Assembly: GCA_004154925.1 (NCBI GenBank)
Contig: QJNS01000042.1
Span: 335,652 to 399,651, forward strand
Source: Monosporascus cannonballus
Taxonomy: Eukaryota > Ascomycota > Sordariomycetes > Xylariales
Direction of reading: 5' to 3'
DNA length: 64,000 nt
Part shown: positions 51,201 through 63,059 of the stretch, in pieces
Numbering within the stretch: the first letter of the stretch is position 1
How the letters are laid out: the number at the start of each line of letters is the position of its first letter
The notes under the pieces: generated by a model
The model's input: only the letters and a program-made list of their open reading frames with translations
Database searches by the model: none
What the model was told of the DNA's origin: nothing
Position numbers and translations under genes: made by a program

Positions 51201-53216
51201 AAAGATTTCGTTAAGAAATTGCAAAAAAATACGGAATTCGCTTAAGCTGCGATGGCGGCGACATAGCAAACCTAAGAAAAAATAGTGAATAAATGTCGTT
51301 TTTTCGTCGAAAAATACGAAATTAACGATAAAGCTTAATTATTTTTTAAAAAAAAGCGTTACTTTTTAGTTATCGAAAAAATTAAAGTAACTTTAAAATA
51401 AATATTAAGTAATTAAAATAATTAGTTTTTTACGTTATCGGACTAGGTATATTTGGGGTAGTATATAGATACATAACCTTTGTTTATTTTTTTAAAAAAA
51501 ATAACGAACCGCAATTCAAAATCGAAAATATCCTTTAAGTTCGGATCAAAAAAGTAAAAAAACGTTTTATGTACTAAATCCAGGGAAAATAATTAGGTCA
51601 TGTAAAACCGATTTGGAAACCGTTTAAAAAGTTCGTAAATACGGCGGCTTTATAATAATTCGAAAAGAAATACTGTAATATCGCTATTAATAACGGATTT
51701 TAAATCCAGCTTATTACCCGAAAGCGGCTAAATAAAAGTCCAGCCCAAAACCACCGGCCTGGCGATATATAAACGGTATAAGAAATTTGGGGAAACCGTT
51801 TAAATGTAGCCTTATATAGTTTGCAAATAAACGCTAAAATAACGTTCCTGTTATTTACGAATAAAGCATATTAAGAAAGAATTAGGAATTATAGAAATAA
51901 TATATTAAGTACGAAATATTTTAATTATTTTTTAAAAACTTAAATAATTAATAATTTATTTTACGAAATTAAACTATTAACGTTATGTAAAAATTATGTA
52001 TTTAAAACGCGTAATTATTCGGGTTTATTTATATTAAATTTTAATAAAGCCGGATTTTTTTTCTTAACCGTTTAAGTTATAATTACGAGATTTTCGAAAC
52101 CGTAAATAATGTAATTATGAATGGTTATTAATTTAGCTTATAACGTAAATTAATAAGCGGTATAAAAAGGTACGGAAAGAGTATAAAAAATATATATAAC
52201 GGAATTAATTATTTTTATATTTAATATTTTTTTATTACGTTAAGCAGAAAAACCGACAGAATTAATAGCTTAACTTACCTATAAGTAATATATAAGCCAT
52301 GAATTAAAAGCGTAAATATATTTTGAAAAAAATAACGTACGAAAATTTAAAACGCGAATGTAAAGTTTCGGCATTTATTTTTTCTTAAGTACGGATAGTT
52401 ATTAAGCTAAGGTTAACGGTAAGGGAATAATATTAAAAATACTTAAAAAAACGAATTTACTAAGGTTTTGATAATCGTAATTAAAAATAATTTCGTAAAA
52501 TATACTAACCGTTTAACGAAATTCGGAAATATCCATAAGTTATACGGAAATTACGTTAAAAAATATATCAGCAAAAATAAGAAAAGTATTTAATTCGGGA
52601 TATTTATAATTATAATTAATATAAGCGTAATAATCGATTATTTGTTATTCATAATAATAAATATTTTGGGAAGAACAAATAAATAAAGTATAAACGAATT
52701 AGATATTTCGTTAATTTAAACAAAACGTATTTGAGTTTTTAATAAAACGAATTATATAAGTAAAATAAGGTATATCGCAAATACGGACGAGATATTTATT
52801 TAAGGTAACGCAAATATATAACGTACAAAAGGTTTTGGCGGATTTCGACTTATTAAAAGGGCCCAAAACCGTAAAAACGTCCTTTTTGCGGGGTATTTTC
52901 GCAACGTTATAACCGACTAATTAATTTTTAAACCGTTACGAAATAACGTATAAAAGCGTTATTATAGGTATTAATATAAATTAAGTTATTAAATTAAATT
53001 ATTATTATAAGAAAAAAAAGGTATATTAAATAAAAATATATACGTGTTTTTATATATAAATTTATTTAATATATAATTAGCTTATAATTAATTACTTGAG
53101 CTAAATTTAATTCGGAAATCGCCAAATTTCCGAATTTCGGATTAATTAGAAATCAGGATAAATACGATTATTAATTTTGCGATAAGTTAACCCCTTTTGA
53201 GGAAGGTAAGGGGTAA
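48200..53216 (+). pseudogene. Decayed pol of element A with reverse transcriptase
   Basis: 48888-49070 is an open stretch of 60 codons with DKRYIRINHLFIRVPDLFM and FCYNYKAINILTEKDRYLLP. These match the gypsy RT KGYIRPS..GAPVLFVKK and FCVDYRALNxITxKDRYPLP regions. PFGLYGACLIFYRYVNRVL follows near 49185-49235, and the catalytic box is YMDN at 49269-49280 (IYMDNIFIVF). The connection segment LRFTNFYRDFITYYADIS lies near 49520-49580. RNase H and integrase should follow to about 52700, but mutation is too heavy for me to name catalytic residues. An RDQEK-like stretch near 52830-52900 precedes the purine tract. Confidence 0.75.
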
Positions 53217-53404
53217 TGTAATAGGGCTATATAGAGCCTTATTATGGAATACCGGATAAACGCCGATATTAAACAGCATTAGCGCAGCGCCTTATATGCG
53301 AATACATATAACTGTATTTTCATCTTCTCTTTCTTTTCTCTTTAGCTAAAAAATAAACTCTTATTGGCAACTGATTGCAGACCGCTCAGGTGAAACCTTT
53401 TACA
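53217..53404 (+). repeat. 3' LTR of element A, 188 bp
   Basis: It starts tgtaatagggctatatag (TGTGATGGGG mutated) and ends gaaaccttttaca. Confidence 0.92.
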
Positions 53405-53409
53405 ACCGG

Positions 53410-53747
53410 ATTGATCTCTCTTGCTTTTGGTAAATATATCATTCGTAATAATAGAAAAGGTTATTTTATAAATACTGCCTTTTTTTGGACCATCGCCTTT
53501 CCTCGGCCAGTTAATAATTGTTATTTTCCGGAGCTCTAGATCGAAAGCACCGATATTATCGTTTATTATTTTTTTATTTTTGGTTCATTTGGAAAATCGA
53601 ACCTCTTATGGAATATGTGGGTAATATTTTGTTGATATACCATTTCTGCTCCTTATAGGTACAGCATTCCCGTCGTTAACAGTATGCAACGTACATTTTG
53701 CCGTATCGATTAGGGGTTCCAAAAGAGATATTTTCCGTCCACTTCTG
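53410..53747 (-). pseudogene. Element Y gag, middle fragment between A and B
   Basis: 338 bp that align with 11101-11400 of W and 41800-42000 of X, for example the 'aatcgaa.c' and 'cgattaggggttcc' landmarks. It is the piece of Y gag left between two insertions. Confidence 0.8.
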
Positions 53748-53955
53748 TGGTGAGAATACAGCCCCTATAAGGATAAGGCTGGTAGCCGACCAGCTACCGA
53801 TCAGCCACCGACCCATTTACTAATATATATCCACCATCTGGCAACTAGTAGAAAATGCCAGATAAAACTAATTTAATATATTCATTTTTTGGAACCTGCT
53901 TTACGACAAGTCGGAAATTACTTTGCTCTAATTTATATTTATATATTATTTTATA
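53748..53955 (+). repeat. 5' LTR of element B, 208 bp
   Basis: It starts TGGTGAGAATACAGCCCC and ends attattttata. It contains the 'ggataaggct' and 'ccgaccagctaccgatcagcc' block shared with 60918-61125. The first half is little mutated. Confidence 0.88.
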
Positions 53956-55700
53956 ATTTTTCCATTTTTATTATAAAGGATAATGCGATAATTACTAAAT
54001 GCAAGATTCGCTGATTATAAAACGAATTTAAGGCGATTAGTTAGAAAACCCCGCCGATCGGAACTTAACAGCCAAATAATCAATTACAGTACGGAAATAA
54101 GCAAAAACGCTTATAACGGAATTTTAACGAGCAAAGTACTATAATGCCCCGGATCCCGAATCACCTTATATATATTATAGAGATACGTCCTGATAACCTT
54201 TAATTAAACAGTCGGAAAATAAACGTAATATATTAACTGCATCCCAGAATTTAAAATCTAATAAGTTAGATTATTTAATAATAATTATATTCTGGAAGTG
54301 ATTTTTTAATAAAACGAATAATATTCGGAAAAACTCCGATAATTAGCCGGATAATAAATAATAATATAAAATAAAAAAATAGAATTTTATAAATTATTTA
54401 TAATATTGTTATGAAAACCTAAAAACGATAAACGAATATTGTCTTGTAATTGCTTAGAGGTTTCAGAAAATACGTAAGTTAAAAGCTTAAATAAAAGTTA
54501 AGATAAAGGTTTATACCGAAAAATTAAATTAAAATATATTTATTTATATTTAAGAAGGTTTAGGCCCTAAAAACGCTTTTATCATAAATATTTAATAATT
54601 ATATCGTACTACGTTTATTTATTTTAATTATAAAGAAATTAAAAATAAAACATTTATATATTGTTATTAGAAAAAAATAAGTAACTGTTAATTTTATTGA
54701 TAAGGAATATAAAGAATAACTTATAGAATTACGATACTCATTTAATTAATGGTTATTAAAGTTTTATATTAAAAAAGATTCTGAATTTGTAAAATAAATT
54801 CTGTAAACGTTTTTAATACGAAAAACAATCGGGAAACAAATGTTTTATTTTTAATTGTGTTTATAAATTAATATTAAAATTACGCAATATTTTATTACGA
54901 AAATTGTTAAATTAAAATGAATTAATAATGTAATAAATAAAGTAAAATGTTACCAAAACGCGTAAAAAAGGCGAAAAAAACCGATTACTTTTCGCCAAAG
55001 GTATTAATAAAAATAAACGATATTATTTTAACATTTTCGGGAAAGAAAACTCTTAAAACAAATTAAAGGATTTATATAAAAATAATAAGAACCGCGGACG
55101 TTTTTATGTTTGAAAAGCAGAAAGTCTCCAATTTAATTCCGATTAATGTAAATTCGTACGATTTAATACCTTTGATCTTTAAAAGGGTTTATTTAAGTAT
55201 TATAACTATAAAAACCCAGGTTATAAAAACGTAAATTATAAAACTAAAAAAGATACGAAGACTTTCTTATTCCGGCTATACGAAAACCAATTTCCGAAAA
55301 CCGTACAAAACGATATACTATATAATAATAAATCAGATGAGTTTTCAGATATAACCCCAAACAAAAGCCGGAATAAATGTATATATCCAGTTTACTTCGG
55401 CTATTAACTATAACACGGTCAAAATAAAGCCAGTTTTTTTAAAAAAAACAGCATTTATTAAAAAACTTGGGAGATATAATAATTTAAATAAATAGGGATG
55501 CCAGAAAATAAGTAATTACCGGAAGTAAAAAATTAACGAAAAAACATAACTTTTAATTAATTTTCCTAGATTTTCCGGGATTTACCGGCGTTAATAGTAC
55601 GTATGTCAAGTATTATAAGGCCGATAAGATTTTTATTAACATAATGACAATAACAGAAAAAAACAAAAATTAAAGTAAATTTATTTTGCAATTTACAATA
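53956..55700 (+). pseudogene. Decayed gag of element B
   Basis: Assigned by position. Coding remnants with gag-like composition run from about 54000, and a basic region lies near 55080-55300, where a nucleocapsid would be expected. No clean zinc knuckle was identified. The frame is broken throughout. Confidence 0.5.
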
Positions 55701-58700
55701 ACCGAAAAACTTCCGATTTCTTATTATTTAAACCAAAAATAAGCAAGGCCAACGTTTTATTAAATATAATTATATATTAATAATTATATAGATTAATGCG
55801 AAAAGTTAAGTGGCACAAAATCATAAACTTCACGTTTTCCGATAAGCAAATTTGTATTGTTAATATAATAAGCCTAACAGAAAAGCTAATTATTGGAGAA
55901 TTTAAGAAATAATAAAAATAAAAAATAATTAATTTTCTTATATATTTAAAGAGTTTCCAACCCATATAGTCCAAAAAATATCGAAAGAAATATTTTAATT
56001 AGTAAAGGCAAAATATGTAATAATTCTAATCTAGGGAAAACGTTATTATTCGGCTTAATTGACCTTATTTCCGAAATCTAAAAAAAAGTATTCGAAAAAT
56101 ATATCCAAAATAACTTAAAAGTAAACCGGATACGTTATTTAAAAACGGACGTAAAAGTACCAATATTATTCGTACTTGAAAAAATAACAATTTCCAATTC
56201 TACGTCCCGTATAAGGCATTAAATCGGATAACGATAAAAAATCGAAATTTTTTACTTTTAATTTTTAAAATAATAAATCGCCTGAAATTAATTAATGTGT
56301 TTCAAAATTTAATTTTAAAAATATTTATTACAATATTAAAAGTAGATAAAGCAATTAACAAAAAACGATTTTCAATATATAATTCAGGTAATATAAATAT
56401 ATGGTTATATTATTTAGCTTCATTAACAAATTAACTACATTGTAACACTATATATAAAACGTTTTAATTAAATTAATTAATGATATATATATATAATATT
56501 TCAATAATATAATTATATATTCGTCTAATACAAAGAAAGATACGAAATATGGTTAATTAATTCACGAATTACTATTATAGTATTAATTATTTCCAAAAAT
56601 ATTTAAATATAAATTTTTTAATTAAATGGGAAAGTTTTTATAATTTATAATTAATACCGATAACTTGCAAATAAACAGTTAACCGTTCTATATTATCGAA
56701 ATACAACGAAAGCCAAAATTAATATATAATTTTTACATATTTTTAGGATTCGCTAATTTTTATCGGAAATTTTCTATTTATTATTTTCATAGTATTAACC
56801 TTATTATTAGGTTTTTTTAAAAAAAGCGCAAGATAAAGTTAAAATAATAAAATCCCGATAACTCGAAAAAACTAAAAAGGCATTCCGAAACTTAAAAATT
56901 ACCTTTTAATTGGTAACCATTTTCCGATATTAAGATAACGCCAAAAATACCAGGATTTAAATAAATGTTTTAATAAAAGCATTATTAAGGATATCTTTTA
57001 CAAAAATACGGAAAGCATTAACGCCTAATCGTATATTAATCGTAAAAACTAAATTTAACCTATAAACAATAAGCTATAAAATAATAAAAATTATTAGCAA
57101 TTATAAAAAACTAAAATTTTAAGGGTAATATCTTAAAAAGACGGAAAAGCTTTGTAATATTAATAACTTATACAACGTTAAAAATATAATAAAGGCATTA
57201 ACGGGTAATTTTAAATAAAGGTCAACCCGATAAACTTTTCATTTTCCGTAATTTAATTTAAAGATATAATATTAATTGGGCCCCGCCAACCTGGCAAATA
57301 AGTTTTATAAACGCCCGGAATATATATTAATCAAAATCGCATATAAAAACGTAATTTTTACCGTATTTAAGAAATTTGGATATACAAATAATATGCCTAA
57401 AAACGTACGGAAAATGTTTACAAATATATAGGCCAATTTAAAGTATTATAGGAAGGTAAAAGGCCTTTTAAACCTAACGCAAAATGCGTTTACTATAAAA
57501 TTCCTAAAAAGAATTTTCAATGGCGGAAACTGAAGTAATTATTATCTGCGTAAAAAAAGGCAGAAGATTTATGCAGTACAATCGTAAAAAGCTTTGGGAA
57601 CAAAAGAAAATAAGGCATTTTTACCTGTCGAATTTATCATTTACAGATAATAATATAAGTATGAATTGCAAAAATAATACGATTAACAATTAAATAATAA
57701 TAACCGTAAATTACGACCGTATTATGATTATATTTTAAGGAACCTGGTAAAAACGAAACTGGTATTAAAGTTATTATTTATAATTCATACGTTTTACGTT
57801 CCTTAACGAAAACACTAGCCAAAAACAAAACGGCATTGTAGCAAAAAATTTCCCTATAATTTTACGATCAGGTTTAAAGGTTACAAATTAATGATTTAAG
57901 TATTATAAAACTGATACGGATAGTTAAACGCCAAGCTGGAATAAAAAAAGAATATTTTATGGATTTAAATAAGGTTTTATATTATCTGAATATATTCTTA
58001 ACCTCGTTATAAGGCATTTTAAAATAGTAATTAATTAATTAATATTATGATAATTTGAAAGTAAAATATATAAAATATATTTATACCTTAAAATTAATAA
58101 CCAAAAAACTATATTAAAAAAATACCGAATAATATAGGAAAATATAACAAATAATATCCCAATTATTACGGCATAATAAAGCTATGCCATAAATTATACG
58201 GATAACCATGGGCCTTATTATTATTTAAATAACATTTTTAAAAACTCTCGTAAAATTTTATTATGGGATTTCACAGAAGCCTAAGTTTAAACGAGCTAAA
58301 ATATAACGCCATTCTGGTAATCGTTAACCGTTTTACGAAATTAAGATTATTTATCCTTAAGGCTAAAACTTTAATTTTATCCGAATTAACCTAATTAGTT
58401 AATAATAAAATAAAATACAAATTCGATATACCGGCTAGAATTATTAACGAATTAATTCGATGTGGAATTTTGCGAAAAACGAGAAATAAAACGGCAAATA
58501 TTAATTATTTATTACCCGCAAATTAATAAATAAACAGAACGTACTTATTAAATCCTAAATTATTATTTCCGTAATTACGTTAATAAATATTATAATAATT
58601 AAATAAATTTTTTATAAAATACGAAATTTATATATAATAATAAGCGAAACGTATTTACCAGCCATTTTTCGTTCGAAGCCCTATATGGATATGATTTAAA

Positions 58701-59200
58701 GATAATAAAATACTTTTTATAAAAAATTAAAAGAAAAATCAAAAAAGTTAAAAAACATTTGGAAAAAAAAATAACGGCTATTCGTCAAATAATATACGAA
58801 CATTAGGAGAAAATAACGGCAGCCTAAAAAATATAAGAATTAACGTTATACGCTTATAAAATTCCCATTATTGTAATAAATAAGTTTATAAATTAAATTT
58901 TTACATTGAAAATTAAAAGGTTTATATATATTTATGTCTGGGATACAATTAAAACATAAATAAATTTTTATATGTATAAAATAATTCTTTTTAATTAAAT
59001 AAAACCCGATATATAATATATTCTTAATATTGTTATTAAGGTTATAATATAACCGGCAACGGAACGACATCAAGATAACCTTATGGGATTTAATAAAGAA
59101 ATAAAAAAATAAAAAATAAAAAATATTATTCGTTAGTAAAATAACTGAGGGTAATAAAAACATTTAATTAAATAAAAAATGGCCCGAGGAATACAATGCG
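55700..59200 (+). pseudogene. Decayed pol of element B: RT, RNase H, integrase
   Basis: RT: YKALNRITIKNRNFLLLIF near 56210-56270, then the catalytic box YFNN at 56497-56508 followed by IIIYSSNTKKDTK (from YLDDIIIYSSN). The connection segment LGFANFYRKF lies near 56748-56780. Integrase core: YNAILVIVNRFTKLRLFILKA near 58302-58365, giving the VDRFTK-type Asp position as Asn. The usual PR-RT-RH-IN order of Ty3/gypsy holds. The minus-strand open frame at 58846-59163 is a shadow of the integrase C-terminus. No chromodomain was recognised. Confidence 0.77.
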
Positions 59201-60917
59201 TAAAAACCCCGAAAGCACTTTAAATAAACATCTAAAATATTATAACGTTACGAGAAAAAGATTAAATACGGGCATAAAATATAAGATAATTCAAAAACGT
59301 TAAAACAATAATAGCCCGATTAGAAATTAATTATACAATATTTACCAAAATCATAAAAAACAATTCCAAAAAAAATAAAATATTAATATTAAAACACTTT
59401 TAAATTATATAATTATTTTTAACTTTTTGACATATAATTACCTTATTATATAGCGATTAAAAATCTATGAACAATATAATAAAAATAAAAGCCATATTTC
59501 GAAAATAAAATTTTGCGCTTTATTATTAACTTTTAGGTTAATTAACCTTTATTAAGCGTATTTAAGAAATTAATATTGGAATATCGGAAAGTAATCGAAA
59601 AGTATACGGTGATAAAAAATAAGCATATTTATTAAACTTATTAAGCGTAAAATCCGGAAAAAACTTAAAAATATGTTATTCCTTACGAGAAATAAAACTT
59701 AAATAACCGGCATATAATTTGTTACTGGTTGGAAATAAGACGCCGGCCTTAAAAGGCTTATCGTACTTAAATTTGGTAATATCTTTACTAAGTAAAACTA
59801 TTTATTAATTATAATTATTAATAAATATGAATTTTTTGCTAAAATATTAAAAAAAGGCGGAAAATATTCGTAAGCAAGGAACGTAACGGTAAAACGGTTT
59901 TCGAAAATCGTTTTATTTATAAAAATACCTTAAATTTATATTTAGTCGGATATTAGTTATGGAATAATAAAGAAAAATTAAAATACTTATAGAAAACACC
60001 TGAATTTAAAAATTTATAAAACGGCGTTAAAACGGGCTTTTTGCAATTATAACAAACGATCGGAAATCGATTTCCATTATATTAAAAAACGATATTTCTT
60101 AATTATAACAGTATTAAAAGTAAATTTGGCCTTACGAAAAACGTCGAATCGATAACCTATTACAATTATATTAAAACTTTCGTATTAAATATACGTAACA
60201 TAAACCTTTCCGAATTCGTCAATTAACTTTTAATTATTTGTACCAAATTAAAAAACCGTTTAAGCGGTACCTTTAAAAACGATTAAAATCTAAACGGAAA
60301 TCAAATAACGATATTAATAATATTAAAAATAATTATTTACCGCGCGAAATATCTTATAAAAATAATTAATTACGACATAATTTAAGGCACACAGATTTTA
60401 AACGTATATTATACGGTAATCGATTTAACGTTATATTACCTAAATATAACAATACATATTGCCGTTTATAATGCAATTAACATATATCTTATAATTAATA
60501 TTAAAAAGATAACCTTGAAGGGAATCCTAATAATTATTAATATTAAAGTATTATTTTTGGGAATTCTTCATAAGAAAAAAATATATTCAACAGAAATAAT
60601 ATGCAGAATAAATAAAAAAAACCGAGATAAAAGTAAAGAAAAACGGGAAACCGAACGGAACGCGGACGCAAAAAAAGATATAAACGCAAAAAAGGGGAAA
60701 AAAGTAAATAAAATAAGATTAAAAAACGGACTATAACAAGATATTAGGCAAAACAAAACTAATTACGTAATTTAATCGTATTAATTATTACAATAATTAT
60801 TTGTAACATAATATAACCGTAATTTATCGGCAAATATATGTAATTAATGTTAAGATATACGTTATATTAAATTAATAGTAATATTATTAAAAATTAAGAG
60901 ATTAAAAAGGGAAGTAA
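59201..60917 (+). pseudogene. Element B post-integrase region, possible extra ORF
   Basis: About 1.7 kb lies between the integrase end and the 3' LTR, longer than in families 1-3. Plus-strand coding-like stretches occur at about 60120-60290 (LRKTSNR.., then VLNIRNINLSEFVN) and 60515-60736 (lysine-rich). I found no retroviral domain. It could be an extra reading frame, long untranslated sequence, or captured DNA. Composition is RIP-mutated like the rest of B. Confidence 0.45.
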
Positions 60918-61125
60918 TTATACATATACGGTTCGTATAAGGATAAGGCTAATAACCGACTAGCTATCGATCAACCACCGACTTACTTACTAATATAAAT
61001 CCATTATCTGGCAGCTAATGAGAAACGCTAGATAGAAATAACCTAATACATTTACTTCTTGGAATCTGCTCTACGATTGGTCGGAGATCACCTCACCCCA
61101 GCTCACAGCTATCCATTATCTTACA
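60918..61125 (+). repeat. 3' LTR of element B, 208 bp
   Basis: It aligns without length change with 53748-53955 and ends ttatcttaca. Confidence 0.88.
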
Positions 61126-61129
61126 TCTG

Positions 61130-61877
61130 ATATTTTTTCAGCCATTCTCTGAAAACGTTTTCCCGTTCTTTGACTACTTTCTGGGCCAGTTTTTTGGCTT
61201 TTTTTTATTCCCCGTCGGATTTCTTATCGACATAGCCCTTTTTCGTATTGGGTCCGAATTATGTTAATAATTTTGTTATCGTTTTTTTACTTGTCTTTAG
61301 ACCGTTTTTCCGGTACAGATATCTAGTTATCCTGTTATAGTCTTTTAAGTACTCGGTATTTAAAAGGCCTATTTCTTTTTTTGCTATAGTTAAAGTATTA
61401 AATTTGGTTCTAATCCTTTTTTGGACTCTATACAGGTTTATAGCTCCTGGTATTATGCTATAGGATATAAATAGTGTATTACGTTTTTTGTCTACTTAGC
61501 TAATTACCCACCGTTCCTTAAAAGATATTGTCCTTTTCTTTTCTATATGTCGTTCGTACAGCTTATTATCGATTTTAATTACCTTAATAATATAACGATT
61601 GAGAGTGCTGGGCTTTGGAAATTTAATAATTTTATTTTTAATGTTATTATTTACTTCTCTATACAATATATCGATTAAATTATTGCTTTCGTTATCGGTC
61701 CACCTTGCCTTAGTTATAAGGCTCCTAAAACTAATGGCGTATTTCGAAATAAGTTCTTTTTATTGTAATCGCAACATCTATTATTTTACCGTTCGCTTTT
61801 TGTCCGAATTTTCAAAATTAGCCTTTAGCTTTTTTTCGAAATTCACATAATTAGAAAAAAAATCCCAATAACTTTCT
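61130..61877 (-). pseudogene. Element Y gag fragment right of B
   Basis: It aligns with 11470-12100 of W (shared 'ccagttttttggctttt' landmark) and with 42150-42700 of X. The nucleocapsid area near 61310-61440 has lost a readable CCHC box. The short plus-strand open frame at 61599-61850 is a shadow. Confidence 0.75.
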
Positions 61878-62247
61878 TGTGACGGCTATGTGGTTTAACC
61901 AACTATTAAACCTTAAGTCGACGGGTTTATATTAGCAGGAATATCGTAGTAATCTGAGCAATAAATACAATAACGTGTTACGTCTCGTAATGCCAAAGGT
62001 ACCTTGAGTAACGATATTATATTACATGCTAAAGCTATCTAAATTATGGAATTAATAATCGTATATATCTTTATAAGTTAATTAGATCTTTATTAGATCT
62101 TGACGTTATCACAGATCTAATGCAATTAGATTCGGTTGGTTCCGTATAAATTTATTTAGATCTTAATGCCAAAAGAGATCCAAATTACGTAACCTCTTTT
62201 TGTAAGTCCGACCGTCTTTATGGCCGATTTTGGGTTGGGTTATAACA
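61878..62247 (-). repeat. Solo LTR, 370 bp, U3 type D
   Basis: On the plus strand it runs from tgtgacggctatgtgg to gggttgggttataaca, with a perfect duplication TTTCT at 61873-61877 and 62248-62252. U3 carries repeated AGATCT-type palindromes at about 62084-62185 and matches the 3' LTR of element 1. Confidence 0.92.
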
Positions 62248-62252
62248 TTTCT

Positions 62253-62637
62253 CCTAATCGGCTTTAATGTTTTCCAGGTAATCCCTTATTACTGGCTTAA
62301 ACCAGTCCAAAGTATTTCCTGAAAGAAAAGTTATTACAACAAGAAATTTATTTACAAGCTTATTCAAATCTTAAAATCGAAAATATGTTCATATATAAGG
62401 AAACTTTGAACGCTTTTTTTTATTATAAGATTAACATTTTTAGCCTTATGCTTAAATGCGATAATTCGAATTAAGGTAATTATTATTTATCCTATAAGCT
62501 CTTGAATTTGCTTTTTAAGTTCCTTGATTTTGATTTGGAATTGCGCAGTTACAAAATATACTTAGATACTGGTCGATATTTTAATTAAAGGGTATTGATT
62601 AGAATTTAACGGTATTATAAAATAAAAGCTTTTAACG
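62253..62637 (-). pseudogene. Element Y gag N-terminus and leader
   Basis: 385 bp between the solo LTR and the 5' LTR of Y. The part nearest the LTR (about 62590-62637) matches the conserved family 1 leader found in W, X and elements 2 and 3. The remainder should hold the gag start, which is not readable because of mutation. Confidence 0.7.
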
Positions 62638-63059
62638 TATAACGGCTAAACGGTTTAACCAATTATTAAAGTCAAGTTATAAGAGTTTATGTTAGCAGAA
62701 GTATCGTAAGAATCTAAATAATAATATTATAACGTATTACATTTCGTAATACTAAAAATACTTTAAGTAACGATATTTTATTATAAGCTAATATTATTGA
62801 AATTATTGAAATAACGAATATATATATCTTTTTATGGACCCCGTTAAATCTTTAGGATTATTTCGGATCTATAATGGATAACTTTATCGATTCCGTTAGA
62901 TCCTTTGAATTACTTCGGATTCTTACTAGATAACTGCATGGATCCCGTTGGATCCTTTGGATTATTTCGGATCCATGTTGCGTGGTTTTGACGCACTTGG
63001 GTCCTGTTTTGGTCACTTTGCGATCGTTTCCGAGACCCTCCCCTGGTTTGGTCATAACA
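62638..63059 (-). repeat. 5' LTR of element Y, 422 bp, U3 type C
   Basis: On the plus strand it starts tataacggctaaacgg and ends ggtttggtcataaca. U3 (about 62840-62990) contains repeated GGATCC and GATCC motifs. It is much less mutated than the rest of Y and marks the edge of the AT-isochore. Confidence 0.88.

Larger units (their letters stand above)
46548..53404 (+). mobile_element. Ty3/gypsy element A (family 2), full length, nested in Y
   Basis: This 6,857-bp plus-strand element has 188-bp LTRs at 46548-46735 and 53217-53404. The duplication is gccgg (46543-46547) and accgg (53405-53409), differing by one transition. A purine tract (gaggaaggtaaggggtaa) precedes the 3' LTR. Rejoining the flanks restores the Y gag sequence aligned with W and X. 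Confidence 0.92.
53748..61125 (+). mobile_element. Ty3/gypsy element B (family 4), full length, nested in Y
   Basis: This 7,378-bp plus-strand element has 208-bp LTRs at 53748-53955 and 60918-61125, flanked by TCTG (53744-53747 and 61126-61129). A purine tract (agattaaaaagggaag) lies before the 3' LTR. It is unrelated in LTR sequence to families 1-3. It has about 1.7 kb of extra sequence between integrase and the 3' LTR. Confidence 0.87.
1..63059. other. RIP-mutated AT-isochore made of nested retrotransposons
   Basis: The whole stretch is AT-rich, contains no intact long reading frame, and consists of overlapping retrotransposon remnants. CpA and TpG are depleted while TpA is abundant and CpG remains common; for example 26461-26520 has four CG and no CA or TG. 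Recognisable retroviral motifs carry the expected transitions, such as Cys to Tyr in gag knuckles, Asp to Asn in RT, and Gln/Trp codons turned to stops. This is what RIP does to repeated DNA in Pezizomycotina. The block ends sharply at 63059, the outer edge of an LTR. Confidence 0.93.
43829..63059 (-). mobile_element. Ty3/gypsy chromovirus element Y (family 1), split four ways
   Basis: This minus-strand element has its 5' LTR at 62638-63059. The internal pieces are 62253-62637, 61130-61877, 53410-53747 and 43829-46547, separated by a solo LTR, element B and element A. It ends at 43829 within the integrase, where the LTR of X begins. Its 3' LTR is not in the window. Pieces were joined by comparison with W and X. 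It is the oldest recognisable layer on the right side. Confidence 0.83.

Noticed and set aside
58846..59163. 105-codon minus-strand open frame
   Set aside because: It is antisense to the integrase C-terminal part of element B, with AT-driven composition (F, I, Y, L, N) and no motif.
1..63059. Mitochondrial or organelle DNA as the explanation for the AT-richness
   Set aside because: No mitochondrial genes, tRNAs or rRNAs are seen, whereas retrotransposons with transition-type decay and a sharp border to normal DNA fit RIP.
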